From: Cryptomeria japonica
Lineage: Eukaryota > Streptophyta > Pinopsida > Cupressales > Cupressaceae
Reading direction: 5' to 3'
Assembly: GCF_030272615.1 (NCBI RefSeq)
Contig: NC_081407.1
Location: forward strand, 373,324,998 to 373,388,997
DNA: 64,000 bases
This document shows, piece by piece, positions 32,079 to 45,585 of the stretch. Every line of letters begins with the position of its first letter. The first letter of the stretch is position 1. Both the position numbers and the translations under genes were made by a program. Under the pieces are notes generated by a model, which saw nothing but the letters and a program-made list of their open reading frames with translations, ran no database searches and was not told where the DNA came from.

Positions 32079-32949
32079 ATAGTCCAGAATATATACATAT
32101 TAAAAGAAAATACTAATATATTCTATAAAACACACGCTTATAGTCTATGAAATAAATGTTTCGTACAAACTAAGTTTTATTATCATCAAACTAAAAGATC
32201 TCTTAGTCCTTGTTGAAGTAGATATTGGCTCACATTATACAAGAAATATAAGCTTAAAATTAACTAATGTCAAAATTACACATGTACTATTTAAACCAAA
32301 TATTTAGAAATATTAATGCATGCATACCACATTATGCTCATCATGACCCATTGTCACATCCCTACATCAACTACCTACATGGTGAACAATGGTGGATTAA
32401 ACTAAACAAAATAAATGAAAATTTAATGAAATGGGAGACCATACGTATATGATGCTCATTGTCATTGTCTTTAAGTGGCATGGTTGTCCATCTAAGCACA
32501 TAGATATTTAATCAAAGGAGAGGAAGACATTACATTAGGAGATGACTTGAAATTATGAGGAGAGGGGTGCACATATGTAGGGGATGGCCAACCATTAATG
32601 AGGCATGGTGTTCATATCTTTTATGTCATTCCATATGACAGATCTTGTGGAAAAGGAAAGAGGGTGTGGCATCTCTTAAAATTCCATGACCCCTTCACAA
32701 TAAGGGATCCTTGTGAAATACATGTGGAAAAGAGAAGAGGGTGTGGCATCCCTTAAGGATTTGTATTAAGGGAAGCATGTTTATCTCTATTTTTGGAAAG
32801 CCCATATGATCCTTGTGATGATGATCCTTACCAAATTTATTGAGTAAATCTCCATTAGGATGATCCCATAGATACATTATTCTCAGTATCTTGAGCATAA
32901 CTTGGATATAGATTGGGACTAAACAAGTTTATAACATCGTATTTCTTCC

Positions 32950-33303
32950 TGTAAAAGTTGTAGAATACAACTTCACAGAACCCAGTGAATCCCTGTGTGC
33001 AAATAACCTGTCACAACAATGGAAGATTCACAAAACACAAAGATTGCTTTGAAAACCTAGAGCAAAAGAATGCAATAATGATAATCAGATTATGAATTAC
33101 AAAAGGGATCAATCCTTATAAAAGGAGATCAAAACTAAAAAGGGAAAACCCTAAAAGCAATTAATAATTAATAATTAATTAATTATTAATATTCCTAAGT
33201 TTAGCTTCCTAAATTTAGCTTAAGTGAAATAGAGAAAAGGTGACTTAATTATTAAATCAATATGATTTAATTAATTAAGTAAACTAATACCTTTACTCTA
33301 ACA
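32950..33303 (-). mobile_element. Candidate small solo LTR
   Basis: A 354-bp stretch that on the minus strand starts TGTTAGAGTAAAGG and ends CAACTTTTACA, with a TATA-like TTTTATAAGG in the expected middle position. Flanks are CTTCC and ATTCC, a 4-of-5 match. The imperfect duplication leaves this uncertain. Confidence 0.35.
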
Positions 33304-35873
33304 ATTCCTATAGTTCGATAATGCACTCAGTTTACGTGGTGTATTTATCTTGAATATAATGAAACTGAAGACTATGACCATATTATATGATGTGAGGTTT
33401 TATTCATTACGTCTAAAGTACAAGACTAGCGGATAAGTTTAAACATGAGCTCCCTATATTTAGTAATTATATATCAAGTACATGTTATGAAAGAGTTGAT
33501 AAGGACCTCGTTAATATAACCAAATCTATATGTTTGCACCAGAATATCACATGATTTAAATAAGGAAACTATCTTTTAATGTAATGGTGTAGATGAGATT
33601 GGGTTAAGAAACATTACTTGTAACATTTTTTATTATTTTCTAATATTTTATTACTAATCACTAAGATCATAATCAAATGTAAGTTCATAATGTGAATATT
33701 ATATAGTCAAGAAACTATACTAGAACAAGAATATGAAGTTGCACCAAAGGATAAATGAAATTAAAGGATTAGGATATTATTATTATCATTGGGTGCATGA
33801 TCTTGTTATGAAGATGATTTGACAAATATGATATTGCCATTATCAAAAGGATGTCTTAGGTATCAATCATGCTTAAGTAGGTTTATAACTAGGACATTAA
33901 GAATATCATTACCCGTAATATTGTGAAGTGCATACCTTTACATGAAGGTATTGTGAGCCCATGGTATTGCTCATTGTCTTAGGACTATAGGATTCAAATA
34001 TTGACCATGCTTAATGCAAGTTTGTAAAGATTGATAGATGTCTTTCAAGGTTCAAAAGGATTTTATGCTATTTGGTTAGGATGATATCATATATTATTGT
34101 GATACACAATACTATTGAACCATACTAATGTGAGACCCAACTAGGAGCCTTATGGAGACCCTTGCATTATTTTTGCATAATTTTGATATAAAGATTACAT
34201 GGGTTTGTTGACCTCTTAAGTACCACCATCTTGATAAGGCAACTACCATGAGAACTAAGGAAGGGTATTATGGTTGTGTTGGATGATGGTACGGTTGTGT
34301 AGGAATTATGGTTAAGGAGAGGATAAACTTATGTTCTAAGACCTATGATATTTCATACCCTTGTGATATGGGAAATATTAGATATAGTGTTAAGTGGTCA
34401 AGATATCAAAATGCCTATAAATATTGACCATTTGAGTAAATCCATTGCAATGAAAATAGTGAATTAAGTTCCTTAATGTCATTTTAGCCTCCTTGTTTAG
34501 TAAATAATAAGATATGCATTATAATTTTGGAATGGTGTTAAATATTGGAGTAAAGGCTTTTATATGACTACACGACATCAACTAACCCCTTAAGCATAAG
34601 AACTATATATTGAACATATTATAAGAATTTTAAATGGAACTAATTTCCTATGGGTTGTGTAAACCAAGGTAACTTTGTGTTGAGTAATAAGCCCAGCTCT
34701 ATGTCAATGTGATAAACCTAGAGAACCTAGGTGTAGGTGTCCTTGAGAGACCTGGCTAGGAGAACTATGTGTGACTTTGACCCATTTGGAAGTGAGAACG
34801 TAGGCAGTCCTTGGGTGAAGGATTCCCCTGTGACCTCAAGTCCGTAGGGGTAGGGTCTAAGGGAGGGATAACTCAAAGGTTCGAGGTTATTCCTAACTTG
34901 TTGACCTTTCCTCTTTAGTAGGCTTCAAATGAGGTCGAATAGGCATTAGAATATTGTGAGAGAGTTAAGAAAGCCTTATAACTCGTATTTAATACATGTC
35001 GTGTTTTTGAATGATGAGTTGATAAAGTGAAAGGGTAGACCACCTTATGGTCAATTTTTTTATCTATTGAGTAGAGGCAAACTTATGTTGGATCCAAGTG
35101 ATCTTATGTGGCTGTGTAATTTAATCCTAGACTTATAAGACTTGTGTATATACTCCTAGATCAACCAATTATGATTTATATGTTCTGAATTAGGAACCTC
35201 TCTTCCAATTATATAGTGCTAAGACAAGTGCAAGTGTTGACTTTTACAACAACAGATGGAGATAGAACCCTATGAGGGCATAGGTAGAGGATTGTATTCC
35301 TCTAGTACATAGACTAGTCCTCTCTATCTGAGGTGATCACCGAAGGATAAATCCTATGGTCCGCTTAAGATAAGCTTATCCGCTCGAGATTGACAGTAGT
35401 GAAGGAGCATAATATGCCAGTAGACTATCGGCCGTACTACCTAGTTAGCAGATGGTTAGTGCAAGTTGCATGCAGGTGATGGATACCCCACATTGATCTA
35501 GGGTTTGGCTGCTAGGAGCATGTAGGCATGTGGGCCAATTGCATATCGACAATGGATGTCCTTGTTGCTTAGTCGTCTAATGGACTGCAGGGAAGAGACT
35601 TTCTAATGAAGAATAGGTACGTAATAATTGGACCAATCTCATTATCTTGATGTGGAAATGGTATACTTGGCTTTGTTAGGACGAGAATAGGCACTCAATG
35701 TATTATGGGATACATCGAATTTTGTTCCCACTTGCTCGTTGGTGAAGAAGACCAGGCAAAAGAATGTGTTCCTTGGTGTAGTATGCAGCGTGCCAACATT
35801 CGTTTTGTCTAGGATGTACTATGGGCAAGTGGTAGCTAGCCGTTATGGATATCTCAGTTCCTCACTATATAAA

Positions 35874-36015
35874 TGCTAGTCACTATGTATGTTATGCCTA
35901 CAGAAGCTAGTCACTATATACAGTTGGTATATATTGAAGCTAGTCCCTATGAATATGTGACGTATGTTAGAGCTAGTCATCGTGAGTGTGATATGATTGA
36001 GCTAGCAACCATGTG
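35874..36015. repeat. Degenerate GCTAGTCACTATG repeat
   Basis: Five irregularly spaced copies of (A)GCTAGTCACTATG and variants (GCTAGTCCCTATG, GCTAGTCATCGTG, GCTAGCAACCATG) within about 140 bases. Confidence 0.55.
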
Positions 36016-37437
36016 TTTATGGGAAGTGTGCCTGAGTCACTCTCTATGGAATTGGGAATTTTTGTAACGAAATCACCCCTTGTGTAATTGTGTATGTACA
36101 TACACCTACTTGAAGGCAATTAAATTTGCTTTATTATTGTTGGGATAATTTATTAAATAGTCCTAGCTTAAAGAGAGATTAAAGATCTCATATGAGAGGA
36201 GAGAATCAACTCCCTCTAAACTTCAATGGCAAACTATGAAGCCTCTGACTTCCCTTGATGGGATACGTAGGCAAGGTCATCTAGAATGAACCCTCGAGGC
36301 TTAGGTCTAAGTCTAATGGGGATTTTGATCTCAAGAGCTTACCATCTCAAGTATAAGAATGAGTGAAGATTTAGAGTTGTCACCTCTATGGGGAATGAAG
36401 AATTTATGAAGTCGACACTTCTAAGATAGAACAAGAAGCTTGGTCGATTAAGTTGATATTTGTAAATTAAAAAATAAATAAATTAATAGCAATTGAGGGG
36501 TGGTTGTTACATCCACATCTCGATGTCCTGGTAGATTGCTATTAAATTTGTGGCAAAAAAAATAAATTACTAATTCTTGCATTTTAAAATAAAATACAAA
36601 TTAAGCCTAATTATTTACAAAATGTAATCATAAAAGACATAAAGATTGCATAGGATTTACTAGTGTGTACATGCACATATTTACCTAAATTGATGTAGAT
36701 GACTCAATAACTTGCTCGAGCTCATCATTTATAACACTTGTTGTTGCCCCTAGTGTGTAATCATTTGCATTATATATTTTGAACAAAGAATTAAAATTAT
36801 AAAAGTGGATGTGGGCCATACCCATAACATAACTCATTAAAATCTTAATAAAAATGTTGTGCACACTAAAATTATTATAATTTTAGCAAAAATTTGATGC
36901 ACACTAAAGTTATTATATTTTTAATAGAAGTGTGGTGCATGTACCATACTAGTGTTGGCATGCCTAGGGTGCTAACACTCGCATCTCCTCCTTGCTCTCT
37001 ACTACCATCTTTAGTTGCATTTTGGGTAGCTTGGCTGATTAAGTTGAGAGAGCATGCTCAATGCTCTCAATGTTGACATCCTCACCTTCTAGTGAAAATG
37101 GGTAGGAATAGTTGGCACAAGAGGAACAATTATAGGTGGACGATCAATTGTTATCAATTTGGATCAACATGTGCATTCAATCTATGTTGTGGCATGTTAT
37201 TGTACCAATACCATGGAATGATACACAAACACACTCAAATTTTGCTCAATTTTTACGCTAAAAGTGGGCCCATATTGTTGCACTTTCCGACCATCCACAT
37301 CAATACTAATCCCTATAAAAATTAATCTCCATCCCTATATCTTTCACTCATCATGTTGGACCATATTTAGGAGTGTAAACTTGACCCAACACATTCTTAG
37401 AATCACAAGATCTATTTACCCTAAGCTTTAATAATTT

Positions 37438-37790
37438 GAATTTAAAATATATATTGTCAATTCCATTGCCTCTATTATTATGAACCAACCTTGTGTTTAT
37501 ATAGTCGTTAAATCAAATTATTTCAAGGTCTAACTAAGAACATGACCCTCACAATTCAATAGAACGTCCAAAAGCATTTGTAAACACATGCTAATTACTT
37601 ATTGAACTTTTGAGCATAGACATGAATTTAAAATTTATTTGCCAATTCCATTGCCCCTATCATTATGAACCAACCTTGTGCTTATATAGTAGTTAATTCA
37701 AATTGTTTAAAGGTCTAACTAAGAACGTGACCCTCACAATTCAACAAAGCATCTACAAGCATTGGTAAACATGCTAATAGACATAGAAGC
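37438..37790. repeat. Tandem duplication, period 186 bp
   Basis: 37438 to about 37600 and 37624 to about 37780 are about 85-90% alike, sharing blocks such as TTATGAACCAACCTTGTG, AGGTCTAACTAAGAAC and GACCCTCACAATTCAA. An old local duplication with no coding content. Confidence 0.85.
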
Positions 37791-38574
37791 AAACAAATTC
37801 GAAGCATCAAATTTATATCAATTAATTCCAACAAGTTTAGGCATCCTCAAATCCTAAACTAAACCATAACAATGCACAATCAATTGAATATTCAAAGACA
37901 TTTATTTGATCAATTTGTAACATCTTTTTCATTAAATTCCAAACCACATCAAAAATAATAATATATTTATCTTTTACATTAATTAAACATTTATTTATTC
38001 CAACATATCATTCACAATCAAATTTATTAATCATTAAGTTTAATTTGTTCCCTCACTCACATTGTCAAAAGAATAAAATATCTATGTGAATATAATAGGA
38101 CTTGATGTTGATTGACTAGAAAGCATGACTAGTTAAGTTCACATTCAAACATAATGGGGAGACAATGTTAAGAAAAAAAAATAAAAAATCTAGAAGATAA
38201 CAATATTCCAACACAATGGGAGACAAGCTTATCATCTTATATGTAAGAAAAATAAAATAGAAAGTTAAAGATAAGGATCAATCATCCTAAGTGGAGAACA
38301 AACAATTAATGTATTTTATTTTATTTTTTAAAATTATTTTTTATTCTATAATGTGAATCCATTTAACTTATTTAAAATATTATATTATATATTTAAGATA
38401 AATATAATTAACACTTGTTAGAAAACAATTTTTACAAGAAGAACCTAATTTAGACTCATTCAGTATTGCAGTTCGGCAATTGTTTAGATGAGAAGTCAGG
38501 AGTCCCAAGAGTCATGACTGTTTTGACACTTTTTAAAGTATAGCAAAAGTCAAGAGAAAAAAGAATTGGTGACA

Positions 38575-41500
38575 TCACAAAGGATTGTGTGTTATATTTC
38601 TCATATAATATTCATATTTACCATAGACGGAACGGGGAACAGAAAGAACGACATTGACGGCTTCTCCGTCGGAATCAACAGGTAAAAATATGCAGTATAT
38701 GTCACTAGACAGATTCCCGACATGCGATGCCTTTCCCCATCCGAAGTCTACATCCATAAGCCCTAATCGTGACCACTGTGAAATCACCAAGCTTCCATTA
38801 AGATCAGGTCGGCGTCTCGAATCCCCCAGAGTATCCACAATCGATCGAATGTATTCGTCTGTGAGAATTTCCTTGGCTCTCTGCACAACCTTTACTGCGT
38901 ACCACAGGGGCCTCTCTGTCAAATCTTTAACCGTTGTTTGAGCACAGGCTAATACAAATCCGTTTCCGTAGAAACCCTCGGGAAGCCCCGGTTGGAGTTT
39001 CGTCCGCACATTGACGGAAAAGAGGAGTTTGATCGCCTGCTTTGGATGCAAATCCATGGCTCTGATCCACGACCTCCATACGTGCGCTGAGAGGACCTCA
39101 AATGAGGTGCATTTTGAATGAGAATGGACTGTTACTAGGGTTTTCATTTCCAGGAGCTTGGCGGAGTCGAATATCACGGAGCTCGCCTGGAGTTGTTCTG
39201 ATTTGAGCCTGGTGTTGAGATTGCACAGGTCTGGGACCTCCGTGAACTCTGGATGTGAGTATTCTATTCTCGGGGGGTTTCTGCTCTGTAAGAGATCTCT
39301 ACTCCAGGCTGGAGTTACTGACGGAAATTTGGCTCCTTTTGAGATTTGGCACCATGCTTGCAGGAACTGAGAGCTTCCTAGTCCGTCGCACAGGCAGTGG
39401 CTAATGCCTGCGCAGATTATAAGTGATCCGCATCTTAAACGTGTGACCTGTGTGCATAGTAAGGATGTCGTGAAATGTAGAATGAAAAGTGCAAGCTTTC
39501 TGTCATGTTTGAAAAATCGTTCATAAATCCTCATACTTTAATGAAAATAATCAAATCGTTTATTAAGCTACCTTCCATTTGTTCTTTCCCTTTTGGTCAA
39601 ATTCTGACATGTTTGTTGAGGCAATCAGTATAATCAGACTTACTGTTGTTTCTGAATTAGATGACCCTATACAATCTTATCTAAAAATATCAGTACAATC
39701 AGACTATAATGTTGATTACTGTGCAGAAAATCACATACAATCTAATCTAAAAACACAACTGCAATCATCATAAAAATATTTTCCAACAATTCTAAAACAA
39801 AATACTGTTATAAAATGGAAGTTCAACAACAATTGACACTTCTCTGACAACAAAAATAGAGCAGTAGCCAGAAACAGGCATGTAAGGCTTTTCTGCAATG
39901 CCTGAAAGCCATAATAACCTTATAGTGGTGGCGAAAAATAATGTAGGTTGAGATTAAAAGGTCAATTATCATCGAGAAAAACAAGTTCAAAATAGCTTAT
40001 GCGGTTATCAGAACAAAAAAGTTACTTTTTGAAGGTTCATTTTCTTTATATTTTAATTGGTCCATCAGAATTTTTTAGTATTTTTTTTTTCCAAATAGAA
40101 TGTATTTTCTACATTGTCAAATTATGATATTCAAAATTCCTTGTTTCATATTTCTTGAATCTTGATTTGTCTGAAACTCAATCTCTCATTAAAAATAATA
40201 GATTTTAATTTCTATTATTCATAGATTTTAATTTCTATTATTCATAGATATGCAGTAAAGACATTCTCTCTTTCCAATAAAAAAATTTGGTAACAATTAA
40301 TTTAATCAATTCAAGTCTTTAAAAAAAACAATATTTTGTTTTCATCACCAGAATATGTTTGTTCAATTACACATTTAACTGATAGAATAATAAAAAATTG
40401 ATGGCAGAACTTTGCATTCACTCTCACAAACAAGACAAAAGTTCCATATAATAATTCAGTCATTTCGTTCACTCTCGTGAAGAAGTTCCAAGAAAAAGTT
40501 CCACATGATATGGCCGTCATTCAGCCAACACCACAAATACCAGATGGCCCACAAATTATGACACCCAAGGGTAATAATAGATCCTTACACCAACCTGAAT
40601 ATGCTCTGCTGAATCCTAGTAACTAGGACAAAAGAAGAAAATAAATTCCCTAACAAAAACTCTGAATGAACAGACAGGTGAACCTGTCTTTTCCTTGCTT
40701 GTAAAATAATAACTTTAGGGTATATCATAGCTGCCATCTGCCCTAAACGTATACGAAACGTATAATGCTGATTCTTGAATAAAGAAAAAGATTGAAGAAA
40801 CAAAAAAGTTGGCCAGAGATTGACAGTCATCCACCTAACAGAAACATTAAAAATTCTCATGTATTTAAACTCCTGGAAAAATTTCTCGAACACAGATGTT
40901 TTGACTGTTTGACTGTCTTTCACCTGAAAACTGTAAAGTTTCTGGGTTAGCTTGTATACGAGTTTTTGCATCCAATTTTCAAATCACTCGGATCCATCAT
41001 TAAGATGGTAGAGAGCTAAAGAGAGCATACAATGCGAACAAAAACCCATTATCATGCATGGACAAGAGGATTATAATAGTTCTGGGACAGATATGCTTGG
41101 ATGTTCTGCCAAAAAGCTTTTGTAAGATACAGAACAAAAACTCATTATCATCTATGTGCACATACCCACTCAAAAATTTCATAAATTTCGTAGCAAATAC
41201 TTGGAGGGAAATTGAATAACCAGCATCTCTCATCTAATGTCCTAACTGTAAAAGTCATGGAATTATTTAATTATACCTGTACGACCAGGGGAGGTATGCC
41301 CAGAAACCCATCAGCAGAAACCTTATGCAGCAGCTTCTTCCAGGACTTGGCAGGCTTATGCAAAGGCCCAAATTCCTTGAGACTCAAATTTGCTCTAGCT
41401 CGAACAAACACAGCCCCTTCTCCATTACACACTACCTCTAATTTATGATCATGTCTGCTCCTCAATCTTCCCGCCAGAGGGTAATAATACACCAAAGCTC

Positions 41501-41708
41501 CAGAAAGCCCATTCCTTATTCTCTCAACAGCCTCCTCATAATCTTCCCCCTGTGGAGGCTTGTACACAAAGATATACTCAATGGTAAACCTCAAGAAAAA
41601 CTGTGAATCCAAATTTGAGAGGCTGAGAACCTCATGAGGCATAGAACAGGCCGGAGTCACCAGCAGTGGCTCCTCCTCTGGTATAACAAGCAGATTTGAG
41701 ACGAGCAT
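38575..41708 (-). CDS. BAHD-family acyl-CoA-dependent acyltransferase (two exons)
   Basis: BAHD enzymes move an acyl group from acyl-CoA to an alcohol or amine in the cytosol. Exon 1 is 41708-41277 (144 codons) and exon 2 is 39447-38575; donor CAG|GTATAA, acceptor CACACAG|GTC, intron 1829 bp, phase 0. The intron falls at the Gln-Val site just before the HXXXD region, typical of the family. The product is 434 residues, a normal length. Visible: VLSLSNLD near the start, YYPLAGRL, the catalytic HCLCDG (His161, Asp165), RNPPRIEYSHPEF, and DFGWG (378-382). No stop or frameshift interrupts it. The ATG at 41708 gives the standard N-terminus. The overall pattern recalls hydroxycinnamoyl transferases acting on fatty alcohols or omega-hydroxy acids (suberin/cutin/wax type), but the substrate cannot be fixed from sequence. 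It is the only likely functional host gene here. Confidence 0.9.
39448..41276 (-). other. Intron of the BAHD gene
   Basis: 1829 bp, AT-rich, GT...AG. It contains a 23-bp tandem duplication (40198-40243) but no recognisable mobile element. Confidence 0.85.
40198..40243. repeat. 23-bp tandem duplication in the BAHD intron
   Basis: Two identical units starting ATAGATTTTAATTTC, followed by a partial third (ATAGATA). Confidence 0.9.
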
Positions 41709-44700
41709 TTGCACTGCGCCACACCCACACCCACAAACTTATTCCTCTCCAAATCGGGCAAAACTCATGAAAATCTTTCTTAATGGGGGTAACTTATTTG
41801 AATACGGTGAGGAATATGACAAGGCAACACTGTAAACTAAGCAAATCTTAGAAAATAAATAGAAAGGTGTAATGGTGGACCAGGGAATTTGCACAGTGAG
41901 ATTTGGGCGTACGCTTGCAATTGCTTTGCATCAGCGAAGGGCAATCAATGCTTCCTTTATAGATGGCATTCTTTACTGTGGACGATTGGAGGATCGTCAG
42001 CCGCCCATGCGATGCTGTGTGTGGATCCCACTCTGTGCAAAGTGCAACAGAATCAACAAGCCATCAAACTTGAGATTTCATCTTACTGTCAACGTGGCTT
42101 ATTTATTAGCATTCTTTGCCCACTTGCTTAAGTTTACGTACATGGCGCAATATCATGTGACAGGCCTTCACACTTTCACACTGGTAAGCCCTAGGTAATT
42201 GATCTGATCTTTAGCTGAAAGCCCTTTTGGATGTGTGCCAGAGTAATGGTGGTGTGTTTGACACGAAAAGCACCACATGCATTAAAGTCTTTGTCCTTGG
42301 AAAGGACTTGGATGGACGTTCCCTGACTTTTTCTAATTCTTCATCATTTTCTTGTACCTCTCTATGGGCGGTCACTTCTTGTTCACAATGTCTTTTTATT
42401 TCCCATTTTCTAGCTAAAATTAGATCACCTCTGTCCTCTGGAACATTATTATCATTTACTAACTAATCTTTCAAAAAATATATCCATAGATATCTTACTC
42501 ATTATAAGGAACCTTAAAAAGTGAAAGAAAGTCAAAAAGATCATACTATTTCAATGTCATTGGCATGTGAGTGTTTAGGGTACCTTTTTTTCTCCGATGT
42601 GAAGTGTTGGCACGTTGAATACATTAGGTCGGTAATTCATTTATTAAGAATTTTTCTTTTCATAAATTTTTTTTAGAGTTACAATCAATACCTAGGTATG
42701 TATGTATGGCTTGATAGATATATTTTTAGGAGCTTGTAGGTATTTTATGGGTTTTTCTTTTTTTTCAATGAAAGTTAATTCGCAGGCATATATATTAACA
42801 AAGATTGGACAAGTACAAACTTAGAGATAATGGTAGTGAAATAAATCAACATATTATATCCACTTACAACACTAATGCATAGATCTAATAAACCATTATG
42901 AAAATGATTGTTTCTTGTTCCTTATATTGTCCTCTTACTTTTTTCATTTGTGTTATTCATTGTGAAAAAATATATCTAGGAATTTGCATCAACGTGTTAT
43001 TATCCTCATTCCTAACTAATACTTTCAACATCCTATATTCAAGTACGCATCATTCCTAACTAATACTTTCAACATCATATACTTAAGTATGTATAGCACC
43101 TGTGCATGTCTAAACGCCCACTTTTCTATTAGCCTTAAGTTCTAAAAGCTCATTTTAAGTAGATGTCCTTTATAAAATCACTCCTTGCTTGATCTCAATA
43201 TTGAATTTCTTGTATTTTTCCAAAAAAAGAAAAAGATGCATATATTTAGAGTAAGGCCTCCAAGGGAATAGTTTTAATTAAATTGCAATAAAGATGCAAT
43301 TGTCTTGATCTATTGAGATAATTGTTCTCATAATGACTTAAAAAGTGTTAAAAATTTGAGTTGTTATTTTCTCATATTTCTTTTATGATTCTCTTACTTT
43401 ATTTTTCATTTGAAATTTAACTATTATCAAACTCATTTTTAAAGATGAATTGATTTTAAGATTTTAACTTTTTGGCTTATTGTGGATTTAATTATTGCTT
43501 GAGTGTAGAATAAAAATCAAATGCACTAGGGGAGAGGGCCTTATACTAGAACACTTAAACTTCACACCTCCCAAAATTTAATGTGGATATTTCAAATCAC
43601 TCTCAATTTTGTATAATTGCTTACTTGTCAAGTTTTCTACTTTAAAAAATTATGATGCCACATCAACATGCTCTTGTTTTTTAGGTGTCTAAAATAATCC
43701 CCAAAGAGGTAAGAGTCACAATTGTGCACTAAGTCATGTTTATTAGGAATAAGCTAAACTGGCTTCAAAACAACCAAATCGTACATCAAGCTATTGACTA
43801 CTTGGAAAATCACAGTCATAGTTTGCAAAATCAACGATGTATAACGTGCGATTAAGTTTCGTGTTATGCACTTTTCATGCAAACGTACCATATTTTTGGA
43901 GCCAGAATAGCTACGTCCTGTTTATTGATGCACTGATGTAGTATAACATAATTGGTTTTTTTTTTTGTTTAGATTTACTAAAATCTTTTTTGAGATAAGC
44001 ATTGACATGACACTTTTTGTGCTCCACTAAAGAGCTAATTGTGCCCAACTACTTTATGGAGTATTAGACCCCTCTCCACTATATACTCCTCTCCCCTAGT
44101 CTCATGTCTTTTTAGATTTGAAGAAAAGATATAATGTGAAGGTAACTTTTTTATATTTTTGCCTAATTTTACTCATATTAGACCACAACTTTGTTATTTC
44201 TAACTAAATTTATGTGTGAATGATATTAACAAAAAAATATTGTAGGAATGAGATCATATTCATACTTATTTAATCCACTTTGATTGGTAGGCATGAAATA
44301 AGAGATTATGCAAGAAATTATGTATCCCAAGTTTTATTAATATCAAAAAATTTAAAAGTATTAATTTTTTTGTGTTAGATTTTTCTTTGTTTTCTATGCT
44401 AAATTACCTAAAGGTGCTAAAAAATTGAGACAAAATTCATGATAAAATTTGCATATTAATTTTCAGTAGAGGACTCATTCTTAAAAATTTGTATTGCTTG
44501 ACAATGTTGTTCGATTTATTTTGGTTTGTGTGTCTATTAGGATTATAAATATCGATATAAACACTAGTGATCCAAATATAAATGTTAATGATCCAAATAC
44601 TAATACTCACGATTCAACTGCTTATTATGCTAATAGGTTAAGAGTTTTTTATATTAAATGTAGATAAAAAATTTAAAAATATTTATACTTAATCTATTTT

Positions 44701-44917
44701 TATTATAATTAAATTAATAATTAATTTTCATTTATATTTTTTTCATGTTTTAATTGTATGACTTAACATACTCTTTGAATAATGAATTATTACTCTTCAA
44801 CAAATTACCTACCTTGAGAAAGTGTTTTCCTCAATAAAAATTGATATGCATTATTCAAATTGCTTTTCATTAAAGTTCACAATCATTACTCTTGATTCTT
44901 CTTTTCATTACTCTTGA
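41709..44917. other. Intergenic DNA upstream of the BAHD gene
   Basis: The promoter side of the acyltransferase followed by AT-rich DNA. No gene is supported. A weak TATA-like CTATTTATT lies about 150 bases upstream of the BAHD ATG. The only structured feature is the 44-bp duplication at 43007-43094. Confidence 0.55.
43007..43094. repeat. 44-bp tandem duplication
   Basis: Two adjacent units beginning CATTCCTAACTAATACTTTC, differing at a handful of positions. Confidence 0.88.
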
Positions 44918-44933
44918 TTCCAACCCACTATAA

Positions 44934-45182
44934 TCAAAAGTGGAAAGTGACGAAAGTCCTTTTCAACGGTTGCGCGCAACGATTAGCCTTCCCCCAGTAT
45001 CCTTGAGATACGTAAAGTCTTTGTTCTAAAGGTTGGAAAGCCTCCTGAGGGAGTTTATCATTGACGGCCGAACAAGAAGCCTGATTACGAACCATAGAAA
45101 TAGAAGCCTTGAGTCGAGTCAGTAACCAGACATTTATAACATCATAGTGCAAGGGTGGGGAAGATTCCTCCCCCAAGATCAC
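44934..45182 (-). CDS. Small antisense ORF in the element B leader, unknown
   Basis: An 82-codon counterpart of 15750-15992, ending in the same LKRTFVTFHF, with about eight replacements and no stops. It starts close to the truncation point of the element. No family recognised. Confidence 0.25.
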   Translation of the reverse strand: MILGEESSPPLHYDVINVWLLTRLKASISMVRNQASCSAVNDKLPQEAFQPLEQRLYVSQGYWGKANRCAQPLKRTFVTFHF

Positions 45183-45585
45183 TCACCATATATCTCCCAA
45201 GATAACTACGCAATTGTGAAGCGATTCACTTTGAGTTAATTTCTGACAAAAGGCAAAAAAATGAGCGCCCTCTAGGGGGTGACACGGCTGTTTGAGCTGA
45301 CGGAGTATCGAGACTAGTGGGCTATGATGTTATTTATGACCTTTGAATAAAGAGTCTTCTTGAAGTGTATTATTTGTATCCAAACCTGTTAAAACATTGG
45401 GGATTTGAACACACCCTCGCAGAACATACACTTTTTGTTAGATTAAGCAAAATGGTTGTCTTTTTGGTGCTGTGCTTGCATTTACTACTTCAGAAAATCA
45501 TCCATCAAGACTGAAAAATTCACAACAAAAATCCAAAAATTACGAAAACCAAGCAAAGGAAAATACCAGGGCAGTTTAGCACGTG

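Larger units (their letters stand above)
32079..38574. other. Intergenic DNA, no gene recognised
   Basis: No supported coding region or RNA gene. A possible small solo LTR (32950-33303), a degenerate repeat near 35876-36010 and a 186-bp duplication near 37438-37790 are listed separately. The stretch about 36080-36150 (CTTGAAGGCAATTAAATTTG followed by CTTTATTATTG) looks like the transcript-end region of an old LTR, but no LTR boundaries could be fixed. Confidence 0.55.

Noticed and set aside
38575-41708. Naming the BAHD gene as a specific enzyme (for example a taxane acyltransferase)
   Set aside because: Motifs are shared by the whole superfamily; substrate cannot be decided from this sequence.
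41872-42198. 108-codon plus-strand ORF upstream of the BAHD gene
   Set aside because: No recognisable domain or second copy; overlaps the likely promoter region and another open frame in a different phase.
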